NCBI RefSeq assembly: GCF_037392515.1
Contig: NC_090287.1
Coordinates: 14,001,001-14,065,000, forward strand
Source of the DNA: Haliotis asinina
Taxonomy: Eukaryota > Mollusca > Gastropoda > Lepetellida > Haliotidae
DNA: 64,000 nt
Direction: 5' to 3'
Part shown: piece by piece, positions 37,501 through 52,500 of the stretch
Layout of the letters: the number at the start of each line of letters is the position of its first letter
Numbering within the stretch: position 1 is the first letter of the stretch
Notes under the pieces: model-generated
What the model saw: only the letters and a program-made list of their open reading frames with translations
The model's database searches: none
What the model was told of the DNA's origin: nothing
Program-made: the position numbers and the translations under genes

Positions 37501-40500
37501 TCAGAACTGTAAAATACAAAACAACACTCACCTAATTAGTGACTTATTGGCTAGGAAAACACAATGAACCTAGACTGACCATCAAATGACAAATGAACTG
37601 TATCTTAGACATACAGACGGCACATAATGTAAGGTTGAGAAAAAGTCTTTGCCTCAAAAGTATCATCCCCTATTTGAAAATACTCTCATAGAAAGAGGTT
37701 TTAGCCTTCCATGCAATGGAACAGAGAGCAAAATAAAATGAACATTCGGAATGGAAGTTGTATCTTCAGCTGCAATTTTATAGAAGCCATTCATATCACA
37801 GTTTGCATGTCTGACTGTGCCACTGATAAAAATGTCTGAAATCACATACTCCTCTTCTTCATCATCTTCCTCCTCATCTTTCTCTTCCTCCTCAACTTCT
37901 TGGTCTTCCTCTTCGAAGGTCTTTCTGCGGTCTTTCCTTGGACTACGCTTCACTTCCTTGGGTTTACAGTTTGGACAGTACCAGTCACCTGTTGGTACTT
38001 TCTATAAACCAACAAATATTACCAATATTACACATGATGTGATAGTAGTTTTAGGCAGAATCATGATGGTATAAAATAGTGAATGGTGATAAAGTTATTT
38101 GGCAACAGATATTTGTCAGTAGAAAATGCAAGAGCCTTACCTCTACTGGAGGTTTCAGACAATACATATGATGGCCTCTATCACAGCCATCACACAGCAA
38201 CATCTTGTCCCCATCTCCCTTCCTTCGACAGATTCGACAGCGAGCATGGAGTGCAGACTTGGACCAGATGATACTCTTGTCCAGTGTGGAGAGGAAAAGG
38301 AACACCTGAGACAAGCTGCTCACCGACAACAAGCCCTCCTCCCATCTCTCATAGGTTGTTTTCTGTTGCTTCACATCCTCTTTGTCTTCATCTGTAATAA
38401 AGGTTGTATCATGACACAACCCAAAGACAGCTGCAGTAGGGTACTCCTTGGTTCTGACAGGTCTGATATTTCCCAATGCTATTTAAGGATTATGCATTCA
38501 TGTGGCTTCTTTATGCTACTTTATAATATACATGCTATTTCCCAGATCTGCTTTTGTTTGTTTTCTCTTTAATGCTTGCAATAAAAGACCTGTTTACTGA
38601 CTTGCACACGAAGCTGACATATTTGGTGAGCAATTTTAGCTAATGCTGCATTCAGCAAGTTTCCTTGTGCGGTCTGTAAATAAATCTGGACCAGATGATC
38701 CAGTGACATCACCAGTATCAAACTGCGCAAAAGGGATACAACGATATGAGTCAACCAAGTCAGTGAGTCTGACCACCCAACTCATTTTATATGAAGCATG
38801 CTTTGCCAAAGACCAATTCTAACCCGGATCTTCATATGTTTATTGAGTGATGATAACTGAGTGTTTCTTTACCATCACTGTCAACCTCTGCTTTGTCTTT
38901 CTTCTTGGCTCGTTTCTCTGCAGCATCCTTCTCTGCTTTCAATCTCTTCTTTTTCGCATCATCACTCTCACCTAAACATAGAACATAAAACTAACCATAT
39001 TATCAGTGAAACACTGATGTTTACATTTAGTTTAATACTGAAAGTGAAATCCAGCTTCAGGAGATTGATCTGGTATCTATTATACTACTTAGGTCTACAT
39101 CAGTCAGTGTTGCAATGTGCTAACAATGGCAGTGTCAGTAATATGAAGTTCATAAAATTGCACTGATCATGAGTGAGTGAGTTTAGTTCTACGCAGCACT
39201 CAGCAATATTCTGCACTGATCATGAGCTAATCATGATAAAAACTTGTGTCTCTGGGGGGTTTGGCACAATATATCAGCAGTGTTTGCCTTAGAGTTATCA
39301 TGACTGCCTGGTATCAGGAGAAGGAGTCATGGAGATGCTTGTGGGAGTAAAATTCATTTTCACCAAAAACTTTCATCAAGACATTAACTGTCCATTGTAA
39401 CGTAGGTTAGATATTTAATAAAGACTGAACAGATAACTGGCTAACATTTAGTTCTAGAAATTTGTTTAGGAATTTAGATTTAGATCTGAACTAAAGTCAT
39501 TGCGTCAACAATAATGCAAGCTTCACATGTCACTATGTGCTTGAGATAATTTGTGCATCAAATACACAGGATTTCTGTGTTATGGCAAACACTGTATCAG
39601 ATCAGGTTAATTTCTAGAGCATGGCTGATCATCATCCAAAAGGTCTCCAATTTGTAAGAACCTGATAGTAACAGAAACTAACATCTTATTACCACTGGTC
39701 CTAATAGTGACAATAATTTGAAAATAGCCAATTTGACTAGACCTTTTGGTACCATAACTATTGAGCAGTTTGGCAAAGACTGTTAAAGTAATGTCATTTT
39801 CCATCTCTGACCCATCAAAAACGAAATCCTTGATACCTCATTTGACTTCAGTAAATCATAGACATATCATACTTTTGTATCAAATCATAATTTAGATATG
39901 AACTACACGAACATGAAACATACAATGTAGTCAAAGGTAGTGTCACATTACCTAAAGGAACACCCAGGTACTTCGGCTCCAGACCGCGTGCGACTTGCAG
40001 TAATGCTCGACTGAGGTCTCGCACCACTGCCTCCATACCCATCAACTCAGATGAGAGGTCATCTTCCCTGCACAAAGAAAGGGGAACAGACATTAAAGTA
40101 TGGTGTGATGTGGTGTGGTGTGGTGTGATGTGATGTGTGGTGCATGGTGTTGCATGGTGTGGCATAGTGAAGTGGATGCACATTTGTGAATCACATAAAA
40201 CCTTTGTACAACTCATTTCTTCTACACAATCAAACAAAGAAGAATTTATTGATCTAACCTTATTTAAGAGGAAATTTATTTAGTAACTGAGCTTTATTTA
40301 GTCATCATGGTCACCACAAAGAAATGCATATAACAGGTATTTAATGGTCAGTTCCTAATTCTGAATATGGTTACCAAATGAGCACAAAATGAGTGACCTT
40401 GAAAAAAGTCTGAATCAACACAGGCAGACTCTCCAAAATGATATTCCCACTCCCAGTTTATATGATTTAATCCATTTATTTCTTCTGGGAATGTGCTATT

Positions 40501-43500
40501 AACAGCAAACTGAGACAATCTCTGTGACCTTGAAATATAAGGTCATGGTCACCACATTTGTATTTCTCAGGTAAATGTTTGCCAAGACACTGAAAATGGA
40601 CACATAAGAAGGACAAAAATACAAAATGTTGCTGTGACTTGTTTATCAACAAGGTATCAATCAGATTGTAGGTTTACATGACCTGTCCAAATAAGATTTT
40701 TAAGTTTGAAAATAACCTCATAATTAGGGGTTACTATCAGTGTTCATAAATGGTGTTCCAAAGTAACAGGACATTCGGGCCATGTCAATTTCAGATTTCT
40801 GTCTCACTCATGCAAAATTCACAGGACGCATCTATTACAAAATAAACACAACTTTTAGATTTAACATTTCTTATAAATGGCATTGAAATTTGTAAGAAAC
40901 ATAAAATTTATAAACAATGAATGAGTGTGACAAGTTACATGTGACAACTTCAGTCAAAATCATTGTGAAATATAAAGTCACACACTGAGCCGGCAGCATG
41001 TACATTTCCATCGAACTGTCGTCAAATCTGCCCGATTTGTCAGGCACTATTCGTGAACACTGGACTACAGAGGGGTAAACAACTATTTGGATAGTGATAG
41101 TCTATTGGAAAATACCATTGCATTTGCAATAACTAAAGTCTATTGCAACAAACTATTGCAATACTATTGCCATTGATTTTTTCCCTCTTGAACAATGTTT
41201 AATTGTCTCATTTGAAGTTATTTATCACATGAATGTATAGTTCATATGAAACAGAAACAAGTTTCATTTATTAAATGACAAGAAACTTGAAACCCAGATC
41301 ATGTAAATCAGTACAAACAATTCAAATCTCTGAATATGCTGTGTTTCCTGCCATGTTTTCTGGAAGAGATAACATGGGCAGATAAGAGCAAATCTGATAC
41401 TACTGCATTTTGCAATGCACATTTATCAACAGAAGTCAGTTGCTAACTACCGACAATCACACATACTATCGATGCATCGACTGTTTTTTTCTACCATTGA
41501 TTAATTGCTATCAGAGTCTCAACAATAGCAATCCATCCATAGTTTGAAGCATCATTTCAGCACTAATCATAGTGTTTTGTTGTAGGGTTCAAAACCTCTG
41601 CTCCCTTACTCCTTCATTTTCACTTTATGGTTAACCCAATGGTGGTTTGATCAACACATACAAAAATAGAGATTTACAAACAAGAGAGAACCTTACTCTG
41701 TTTTTAGCCTAGTAAACACTGGGTCATCATTTTGGGAGAAGTAGCTGCCTTGTTCTATTGCATCTCTCCATGCTGCTCTGTCCTTGATCTGGAAAGGGAA
41801 GCCAATATCATGCTTACACAATAGGTAACGCTCCTTCAGTTTCATGGTTTGGATGGAGTAGACATCAACATCAGCTTTTACAAATTACATACAGGTATGT
41901 AGGATTATGAAAACAAGCATTGTCACTAAGGTGACATAATCACCCACTGCATATTATGAAATCAAACTGAAAGTGAAGGTCTTAGTTTAAGATGAAGTAA
42001 AATGTCAACGAAAACATTACTCTCAAACTCTCTATTTTGCACTGTAGTTGTTCAAACACAAAAATATTTTGAAGAGTCACTTAGACCTTAACCAGTGTAT
42101 AAAACTATTAAAAACACAGTCGCTGTGACCTTGAAATGAAGGTCAAGGTCACCAAACCTGACCGAGCCATTTCTTTTACTGTGATAAACCTAGATACCAA
42201 ATATGAAAAGAATCTAGTCTATGGTTCTTAAGATATTCCAATCTGTACGTATGTATGGAGGGATGGACTGACAGAGCCTAACACTATAGCCCCCACTTCG
42301 CACTGAATGCATGGCAGAGGATAATTGTCAAAACATTAGTTTCACAAGGAAATCATTTTCTAATGTCAGATGCAGTTTCAAGTAACAAATATAACAAAGG
42401 ATGTTGTTACATTACATGAGGTATCCATTAAACAAGCACTGCTTCTTTTGCAACACTTTGCCTATCATAATCATAATCATTATTCAAGCAAATGCTACGA
42501 ATTACCTGTTTCCCTGCTAAATATTTACACTGACATTTATCAAGACTGGAGCCATGGGATACATGAAACATATTTATATTACAACCATTCTGAGAAACAA
42601 GTGACACTACCAGAATGCTCAAACTTGCAAGGAAAAGTTCAAAATATCAATAACCTAGTATTTCATGAAGTTAAGCCTGACACTTGACAACAAAAACTTT
42701 CCACAAATTGTCCAATGGACATGGAGGGAAACCTAGGGTATTAGTCCGGAATCCCATCTTGGATACAATTTCCACACGGAATGTCAACACATAATACATG
42801 GGACATTGTTAATCCAGACATGCTAAACCAAATGATTTCACTGACACATCCAAATTAAGGAACCACTAATAACTTATGGCTAAGAGGGGTGATGATAATC
42901 TTTATGGTAAAGCATGTACAATGTGAATGACAGTCCCACCCTACCCAATCCACCCTCAATGTATTTACAAAGTAAGTGCCCATCCCACCCCATGTCACGT
43001 AAAAAATCAATGACCCCCACACCCTTTCCCATAATTTTAAAGAATATGTTTTTAATATTTTCAGGTATGAAATAGACGACACAAGCATGTGCATACATAA
43101 TTGATGGCAACACAACCAGCTCTACAATCATCTGCACTGTCTAAATGACTAGTAGAACTTACTTTCATGTATCCTAAACTTCCCGCATAGATCCTGTCTT
43201 CAAGGTCTAGCAATGTGTCTCTGAGATTGAGTTCTATTGCTTCTTGTGCTGTATCATTTTGCACTGTGCCACGAGCAGCCTTTTTGCCAGAGATCCCCCG
43301 CGTCAGAGCCAGAGCCTTGACTCTGGCCTCTTCCATAGCTTCTGGGGGCAGGTTCAAGTCCTCAACAGGACACTGATGTATACACTTCACCACTGTACTT
43401 TTAATTTCAAATAACGATTGCTTTAAGTCTCTTTCCCTGAATCCTCTCATGTTTAAACAATCCAGAAGTTCATGAAGTTGGTCAGAATTATCTAAAAAGG

Positions 43501-46500
43501 ACCACATTGTTTTCTTCCTGTTTGAGATCTGCTGTGCAGCAAGGCTCTCCAGAGCAGGCGGAGGTTCATCATCAAGCACTGGAGGTTCATCAACCTCCAT
43601 TTCTCCATCTTTAGATGCTGCTCGACTTTCACTGTCAGAGTCACTAATCACAATCACCTCCTCATCTTTCTTCAAAGCCTTCACTCTAGGATCTGTAGGT
43701 GGCTGGACAACATTCTCAGTCACACTTGTATCCACAGATGTGTTCATGGAGTCATTCTCCTTATCACTACTTGTATTCTTTTCATCCATGGATGTAAGAT
43801 GAGGTATTGAGTTGTGTTTTTCAAGGTAAGTGGAAAAGGGATCTAACACTTCTGGGTCAACATTCACTTCATTATCTTCCACAAACAAGCCTGGCAGAGC
43901 ATGGAACACCCAGTATCTCCTATACATTCGGTCCCTGCCTATAGGGTACAAGGCGTTTGTCCGTTGTAACTCCATGATCTTGCTGATCATTTCCTCTTCC
44001 TTCTTGGCAAATTCTGCCTTTTTCTTTGCTTCCTCCTCTTCTTCTTTCTTCCTCCTCCTTTGCTTCTCTTCTTCTGTGAGATTATCGTCATCTAAGTCTG
44101 GACTGGGTGTATTTCTGTCATCATCCAACAATAAGAGTTTGTTCTTGAGGAGCTTAGGCTCATTCACATCACCATTGACAGGACCATTGCTGTAAAACAA
44201 TAAGTAAAGAGTCAATGCACCATGACACCGATAACAGATCTACTAAACATTACAAATGCCTTTCTCTAATTTTCAGACAAATGTTCAGTCCTGACTTATC
44301 AGAGAGACAAGAAACTAGACAAGAAACTCTAAAAGAGGAATATATCCTGAAAGATTGTCTGACACTCTCACAAATATGCTGAATTTTGACTCTTTACCCA
44401 GATTCCTCTGCCTTAAGCTGCTGTTCTCTCTCAAGGATCTTCTGAATCTTTCGCTCTCGTTCTCTCTGTTTCTCTTCTTGGCGCTGACGGTATCTACAAA
44501 AAATAATCAAGGATTGTACATGTGATACAAAGGGCTTTTCAGGAGTTCTTAATGTAATCCATTGTATTAGAATAAATGGACCAAATCCTTGAACTTTTGA
44601 AAATGTAGGCAAATAAGAGAAATACAAAAAAAAACATGTGTCTTCATGGTTACTCCTAAACACTTACAGCTGAAAATACCATAAGTTTTCCACTCACATT
44701 GTTTATTGAATTGGTCTGTTTTGGTGTGTGTGTGTTGGCAGGTTGTGTTTATTACAGACATTTATGTAAGCTGATATTGTTTTCTGAATTCTTGATACCA
44801 TTATGAAATAAAATAGCCATGAAACAAAGCTAACTTCGTGCCTGATGTGCAAAAACACATGTTAGGTGATACATTTGCGCCAAGCACCAAGGTATGTACA
44901 ATTTGCGAGAATCCCGCAATTACGCAGTCTGGCTGCAAACACAATGACACAAAAGGTAAAACACTTTGTTACAATAGTTTCGATAAAAATAAGTATAAGC
45001 ACACAATATCATAAGCAAAGATATAAGTTAAGACTTCCCCAAGTTGCTCTGCAGGCTGGCCTATTCCATTATCAAAAGTGAATGGACAGGACCCTTCACA
45101 AACATTATTAGTAGTTTCAGGATAATTGATGAAGAAATGGCATCCAGCTTACTTGGCCTGTGCATCCTCTCTCTCCCTCCTCTGCTCTGCCCACTGTAAC
45201 TGTTTCAGGTCATACTTCAAAAGACGCAGCTTCTCATAGCTTTCCTCCACAATGTCCCGGGCAGCAGCATATGATAGAATCTGCTGTAGTAACGTGTTGA
45301 GTATGCGCAACTTGTCCCCTGCACAAGACAAAATCTATGTTATAAAAACAGACCAGAGACTGCGTAAACATATTAGGTATGGCGAGATGAAATAGGAACA
45401 CAGAACCGAAACACAGTTATATGTCTGATATGCTTAACATACTTAACAAAGCTTTACAATTTCATCAAGAACTAAATTGCACTGTTTCTGAGAAATGCAT
45501 TTGATCATGGTGACAAACAAAATTCATTTCAACCCTTTTTGCTATCATCATGATTTTATCCCTGGTATTTTAAAATGCAACAAACATAGTTACATTTTGA
45601 CTGAGTTAATCAATGTGACCTATAGACTAAATCTAATACTTTAGTTTGTTATATGGAATTTGACGAATATAGCAAGTGGCCAGGACAAAAAAAAGCCAAT
45701 TTGTTACAAATTTGTTCGTTTAAGCCTCATTCACAGGACGAACATTTCCGTTTAATCTAAGTGACCTCAAGAGTAAACTCACCAGGAGCAAGATCAAACA
45801 GACTGTGCATGGCTAAAGCTTTAATCAGAGCTGGCTCCTGCATTTTCAACTCAAAGCCTGCATCATCAAGTGAGCTGTATCCTCCTCTCTGCTGATACCG
45901 GAACCTAGCATTCTTCATGCTGGCACGGGCTCCAGATGAAGCCAAGTGTATTCGCAAAATCTCTGTTAAAGTGAACTGGTCCAACAACATCTTCTTGAGG
46001 GGCATGCCTGGACGTAGAGACAGTGAAAAGATCAATAGTGCCCTCAAGGCAGAAAAAGCAAAACTGTTAGCATGGGACTTTGGCATTCTTACGACATGTC
46101 GCTACAGATTAGAATCCACTGACCCCCTGAATCTGTAATGGTATTTTTTAGGGTTATGACAAGGATGTCTGGAATTATGAGTCATTATAAAGACAGTATA
46201 ATATTTTGTTTTGCATTTCCAACAATGTCTCCATCACTTTTGTCACATTAAGACGATCTGAAATACCTCAAATGGTAACTTTACCATTAGTATGGGCCAA
46301 ACATCCTGTACTACGTTATGGTTGACTAACCCAAACATATCACTTCGCACTACCTTGGGGCAATGATCTTGAACTTCTTTCACCAGGTGTTCTTTCACAA
46401 AGCACGAATTGTAAGCCACTGAGGAGCAATATTATAGAAAGGGAAGTGCAATGTTACAGAAATCGAGGTAAGGTTAACCTTAGTAAAGACTGCTTTGTGA

Positions 46501-49500
46501 AAGGAGGCCCAGGGATTACGTCACCAACGTAACCTTAGTGACATGTTAAAGAAAGGGAGGCAAGGTTAACCTCAGTAAAGGTTGTTTCGTGAAAGGAGCC
46601 CCAGACCTCTATGTGAGTGATACAAAGACTAACTCACCATGTGTCATCTGGGGTATCTGTGCTGTCATGGTGGCAGCCAGGATCATCTGATTGGCTGTCA
46701 TGTCCTCCTCCATGGCTTCCTCATTCATTGCTGCAGCAACACAAATAATCATCTCATTAAACACAGCGCTAACTATTGACTGGCAACATCCACCATTAAA
46801 CACAGGAATTACGTCAATGCATAGTTCAATATTTCACAGGAAATTGTCACTAGGGAAGCTAAGAAGGAACTCACATTATTGGAAACCTTATCATTTGTTA
46901 TTTCTTGATTACAAATGAACAATTTAAAACAAGTCTCTAACTCTAAGACAACTCTACCTTCACATTCCACTTTCAGAGTATTTACAATGTTATCATGACA
47001 TGAGCTGACATTGTTATAGCAATAGCAAACATTTCCATCTGAAGACATATTCCGATACAACAAAACTGTATTGGTCACTGTCCAACTGATCAAAATGATA
47101 CAAACACCATTCAAATTGTTCACTTCACCTCTACCGAAAGGTAAAAAGGGTAATTGCTAGTAGCTACTGAGTTCTGTATGCATAATGAATCACAACAATT
47201 TGACATGATCCACAATATCTCCTAAGAAGCCAACATCACTGAGGACAGGTGGGCCATTGGATCACTTTTCAGAAAGACGAGAGAGAACACAGTTGTACTG
47301 AAAGTATTTCCTACTCATTTCCTGGTCTTCTTTATCCAGTTCATCCACCTCCTCTGCCTCCTCTTCCTGCAGCGTGAAGACTGTCACCAATAACATCTGA
47401 ACCAGGTCACACAGAGGTCCATCTACATCATGGTCCAGCAGTGCTGACTCCAGCATTCCTGTAAGACCACAGCAAAGCATACAAATGAAGCTGTTTTCTT
47501 AAACATATAGACCCTGACAGTCAATGATCATATGGGCAAAATTTAGACAAAGATGCACAGGCATGGTTCCAAAAGATGAACACTTACAATATGATCACAC
47601 CAACAAGACATTATAAAAACTATGGTTGTAGTTCTAACAGTCCTGACATATACTGTATTTCCTCTTATACTCATAATACCCAGGGGCTCATTTTTTTCAA
47701 CAGACTTTCAGAAATGGTGCTATTAGAGGTCTAGCACTTACTGTGCTTGCTGCAAGTAATTACCTACTTGATAGTGAGCTTCTTTACCACCGGCGCTTAT
47801 TAGATTTCCAATGCTAATTAGAGGAAATACTCTAAACAGTGTACTTAACCTAAGGAGTGTTTATCAGAGTACACGTTATGATTCTCATAATAATGAGCTT
47901 ATCACTGTCATCAACTTAAACATCAACTCCATTGATTGTACATGCAATGAACAGTGACACACAATGAAATATGTACCCATGTTTAGCAATTATCTCAAAT
48001 ATGACCCTAACCTTGACAAGAAGACTTCCAAAATTCCATGTGAAAGGAAGTTTCACTCATGTGGTTACTTTGTCTCCAAAAATGACAATGATAAACCCAA
48101 CATTTACAAATTTACATGAAAGTTGACCAAAACCTTCCACTTTTAACATGAATCAAAACATGATTAAATGTTTTTCAAAGCTTAATCAAGCATAGTGGTT
48201 TTGTAGTATTTTTATTTGATAAACCAAGCATCGACTCCATTGTCATAAGCAGCTTTTTACTCCTCCCCAAACCCTTCTGCAATATATTGTAATACATGTC
48301 ATTATACATGCTTTCGCACTGCAATGTATCGTAGTATGAAACTCTGCAATACCCATCCCTACATTCAAGCAATGAAGACACTACAAAAGTACTTACCCCA
48401 AGAAAACCCTTTGGGGAAGAATTGCTTAAAATCAAACAGACTCTTGAAAGTATGAATGAACTCCAAAACCATGATGGCATCCCCAAATAATTCTGAAGAT
48501 ACCCTTGTCTGAACTGGCTTAAAGTTTGGCATGACCTGCAAACGATATATACATGTATACAATTAGCACATGGAACGAAGCAAAAATATTTACTTTGATC
48601 AGTGTTCTGTGGCATCAGACCCATAATAAAACAATACTGTTTCTTGCTACTGACAAAGAACAGGGGCTGTGTGGCAACAGTAAGACGCACACATGATAAT
48701 GCTGACCAGAACATGGACTGTTATAATTACTGGTTTAGCTAAACACTAGCTTATATTAACATCTAATAAAGATTCATAATTTATCTCTTCAAAATTTACG
48801 CAAGTTACAAGACAAATTGACATAGTGTAACTTGCATCTGATTCCAATTTTTTAGCAGGACGTTCAAATTATAACCAGCAGGTCAACCATATCTTATAGC
48901 AACAGGCCCGTATAATACATGTTCCAGTTTTCAAATAAAAGTTTCATCAACCAGTGGTTACTGACCTTCAAGTCATCACACTCCAGGTCATCTCTTGGTC
49001 TGTTCTTCTCCCTCAAAATCTCAATTTCCTTCAACCTTTCTTCTCGTATCTTTTCACGCTCCTGAAAAATAACTTCATTTCTATAACTAAATTTATTGGA
49101 TCAAATGGCCTCAGCAATTGAGACACCAAAGCATAACTATAGAAAAACTTCCATTTTGAATTCAAATATCCACCTTTGCTTTCTCTTCTCTCTTTTTCAA
49201 TCTCTCTTCCTCCAGTCTCTTTCTGAGTTCCTCTTTCTTGGCAATCTTCTCAGCCATCTTGTCCTGCTTCATCTTCTCCTTCAACTGAGCCCTCTCTTCC
49301 GGTGTCAGGTGCGGCATCTGCTCCCGCACCAGCTGCTCTGGAGTCTTCATCTCTGAGGGAAACACATACAGAGTGACTACATGCGGTGTATGAAACTCCT
49401 AGATAAAACAGAAAACCCATAGGGCTGATAACTGAACAATGTTGCTGGACTTGTTAACATGTAACCAGCCCTGCATTAAAAATAGCAAAGTAAGATAAAG

Positions 49501-52500
49501 GGTTGAATTAATACACTCAATGAATTACTTGCAGTGAGCAGAGCAACAGTTAAGCTTTTGACCATATGGGTATGATGCCCGTACTTTTGAAACTAATTTC
49601 ATAGGGGGTATCTATATTTTTAGACACCCACCATCTTTTTAAAATCGGAATATTCATTTCAAATAATAGAACAGATGTGAGATTTTTAATTCAATAATAA
49701 AATTAGACAAAATCCATCCAACAATGCTAAATCATAGCTTTACCTATGTGTAGTCCCTAAACTTTCAAAGTCAGTTTAGCCATACCTTTTCAATCTTAGA
49801 AAGCTGCAAGAATTCTCTGGACCAATCACGTTTAGCGTTAGATAAATAGATTGACTGATCATGAACTGTACAGGCGTCTTCTAGCAACCACAATTGTAAA
49901 TCACTTTCGAAATATTTCCCATAGTCAATGACATGATCAAATATATACCGTTGGAAAAAGTATTGGCCCACAGGGCTGGGTATGAAGAAGTGTCACTAGC
50001 GAGCAGCGGGCCACATACACTGCTACAAGGACAAACAACTGACAGTCATAATAGCCATGTTGTTGCTTGCTTACCTTAACATTTAAAAAAACCAAACTGA
50101 ATCATACTGTTGCAAACATGGAACAACTTGTAGATCACATAGAGCAACTTAATTAGACTATGCTGAATACCCAGAGCACCAAACAAAAGTTAGTTGACGT
50201 TATTCCACATATCTTATAGCAACATTATATGTATTGGTGTTGCTGGACTATTACACATACCACTGCGACTATCCTTTAAACATACATCCAACGGGAAACA
50301 GGACTTGAAACATGATCAGAGCTTTCTGCTATGCTCAAGGGACGCCACTCTGCACAGACCTTTGGACCCTGGGCCATCATCTGATCTGAACCACAATCAT
50401 AAGGGTGTTTAAGGGAATATTTCATCATTGTAATTAGCCACTGTACAACTTACCTTTGGGGCTTCTCTTTTCCTTCATCATTTTCTCATCTTTCTTCTTG
50501 CGGCCCCTCTTTTTCAAGGGTGGTGTTGTAAAATTAGTGTTGCCTGTACTGTTGCGATTCTCTGGGCGTTTCGGGGATATCTTCTTCTTCATCTCCGATT
50601 TTTCAAATATTGGTGGAGGCCCCGAGAAAAAGTCTTCAAACTTTGCAGTTTGCAGATTAAGTCTTTTGACAACTTTTTCCTGGAAACAGGATAAATTCAT
50701 AACAATCAGAAACCAGTAGATCAGTCAAAACATTTGACAATATAAACCAACAACACTCCCAGTAACAGTGAGTATCTCAGAATTGTAAGATTTTAGAAAC
50801 AATCCCCTTGTGGAGGAACATTCACAATGAGGATATTCTCAATGAAAGTGTACCAATACTGTTAGACTGATATCCATTACTATTCTCTCCATACCTGACT
50901 ACAAGGTACTTTTTTTTATCTGAATATTTGTTTGGCCCTGGTTTCCTGGTACTGCTACAAGGACTACACAAATGTTCTAGCACACAATCACAGGCCCTCT
51001 TACAGCTTCCACATTGTCAAATTATGACGTAACTAAATAGCAAACACCCCAAATATGTATGGATAAATAAAAGTTGTAGATCCCCACTTTGTACTTCAGT
51101 TATCGAATAAGGGAGGTAACTCTGAATCAACGTTCTGTGTTCATGAACTGAAACTAATGTTGCCTGTAGATAGAGCAATGAATCTAATCTTCATTTCAAA
51201 GGCGGGAGTCGAAACATCCCCAAAAGAACCCATGGGTTTCCAAATTGCCTCCCATTGGTTACTCCAAAGCATTGTAGATGTTATCTTCCTATGAGTGACA
51301 CAACTGTAACAGCCCTGGATGCCTGGCAAGAGCCTGGTGATATCAAAGGTTAACCTTAGAATTTACTACTAGAATAAACACATGCCTTACTGTAAATGTC
51401 CAACAACCCATTCACTACATATTTTGATGACTAAAGGGATCATTAATTTGATTAGCATGTATGAAATAAAAAATTATTTACTTATTTTCTGAACATAAAA
51501 TCTTCAGCAGAGTTGTTAACTTCAGATAAGTGTACAACCTTAGCCCTGCACAGCCTAGTGTCAGGGGATTTGGGGAATGGGGGCATTTTCCCACTCATAG
51601 GCTTGTTAAATGGAAACGCACCTCCTCTGGCTGGCCACCAGACTGACACAGTGGGAAATAAAAATCTGAATTTGAAAATGAACACTTTCTGCTGTGAGTC
51701 TTCATAACATACTTTTTACACACTATGACTTAATATCAGCCTGAACCAGTAAGTGAAGTTTCGAGATATTTCATGGAATGTACTTGTATATTGCATTGCC
51801 TTGTATCACAGCTGAGTCATGACAATGAGGCCACATCCCATCTGTGTACAGGTTTGGACCCTGGTCTTTAAACCCATAATCAATGTCCTTGTTATGTCAA
51901 GTTTGAATTTTTAGCTATATCATGGCCATGGAAAACTGCTTGTACACAGTATAATCACAACAATCAAATCTGTCTGCATGTTCTCTAAAATTAAGGTTGT
52001 AATAGTCAGTCTTTGCTATGGTCAATACTGCCACATCATTGAATGTATACAAGCCTTAAGATTTTACATTACTGTGTCCAGATTAGGATGTTTCGATTTT
52101 TAAATATAAACACATTAAACATAAAACAGAAATGACAGAAACATTTTCAGGTCATTAAGTGATACCAGGGTAAATGACAATGACTTAAAGATTTTTTTCA
52201 AGGTAGATAATGATACCAAAAAGTTGGCAAAATTAATGTCTTGATGCCAAGTCTAATTCGAAACCCTATAGCAATCTAGCAATAACTACCAGTGCTGTGA
52301 TATAAACGGAAATGTTTTTTTCTCACCTTAACTCTAAACACACCAGAACTGGAGTCAGTATGATGTTTGAGAAACAGCTTACTCTTTTCTCTGGTATATA
52401 GGGTCCGTTTCCGACTGGAATTGATAGAACATAACTAAAACCAACCGAAAAAAACAGCATGTGTAGCATCAACCTGAAACAAATTTTCTCTTCTTGCGAA

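Noticed and set aside
43830..44195. A 121-codon + strand frame rich in serine and phenylalanine
   Set aside because: Antisense shadow of BAZ1A exon 15 (Glu/Lys-rich codons read backwards).
51482..51685. Possible extra BAZ1A exon (FPTVSVWWPARGGAFPF frame)
   Set aside because: Exons 5 and 6 join in phase 0 and already align continuously with human BAZ1A; this frame has no family resemblance and would add an unsupported insert.
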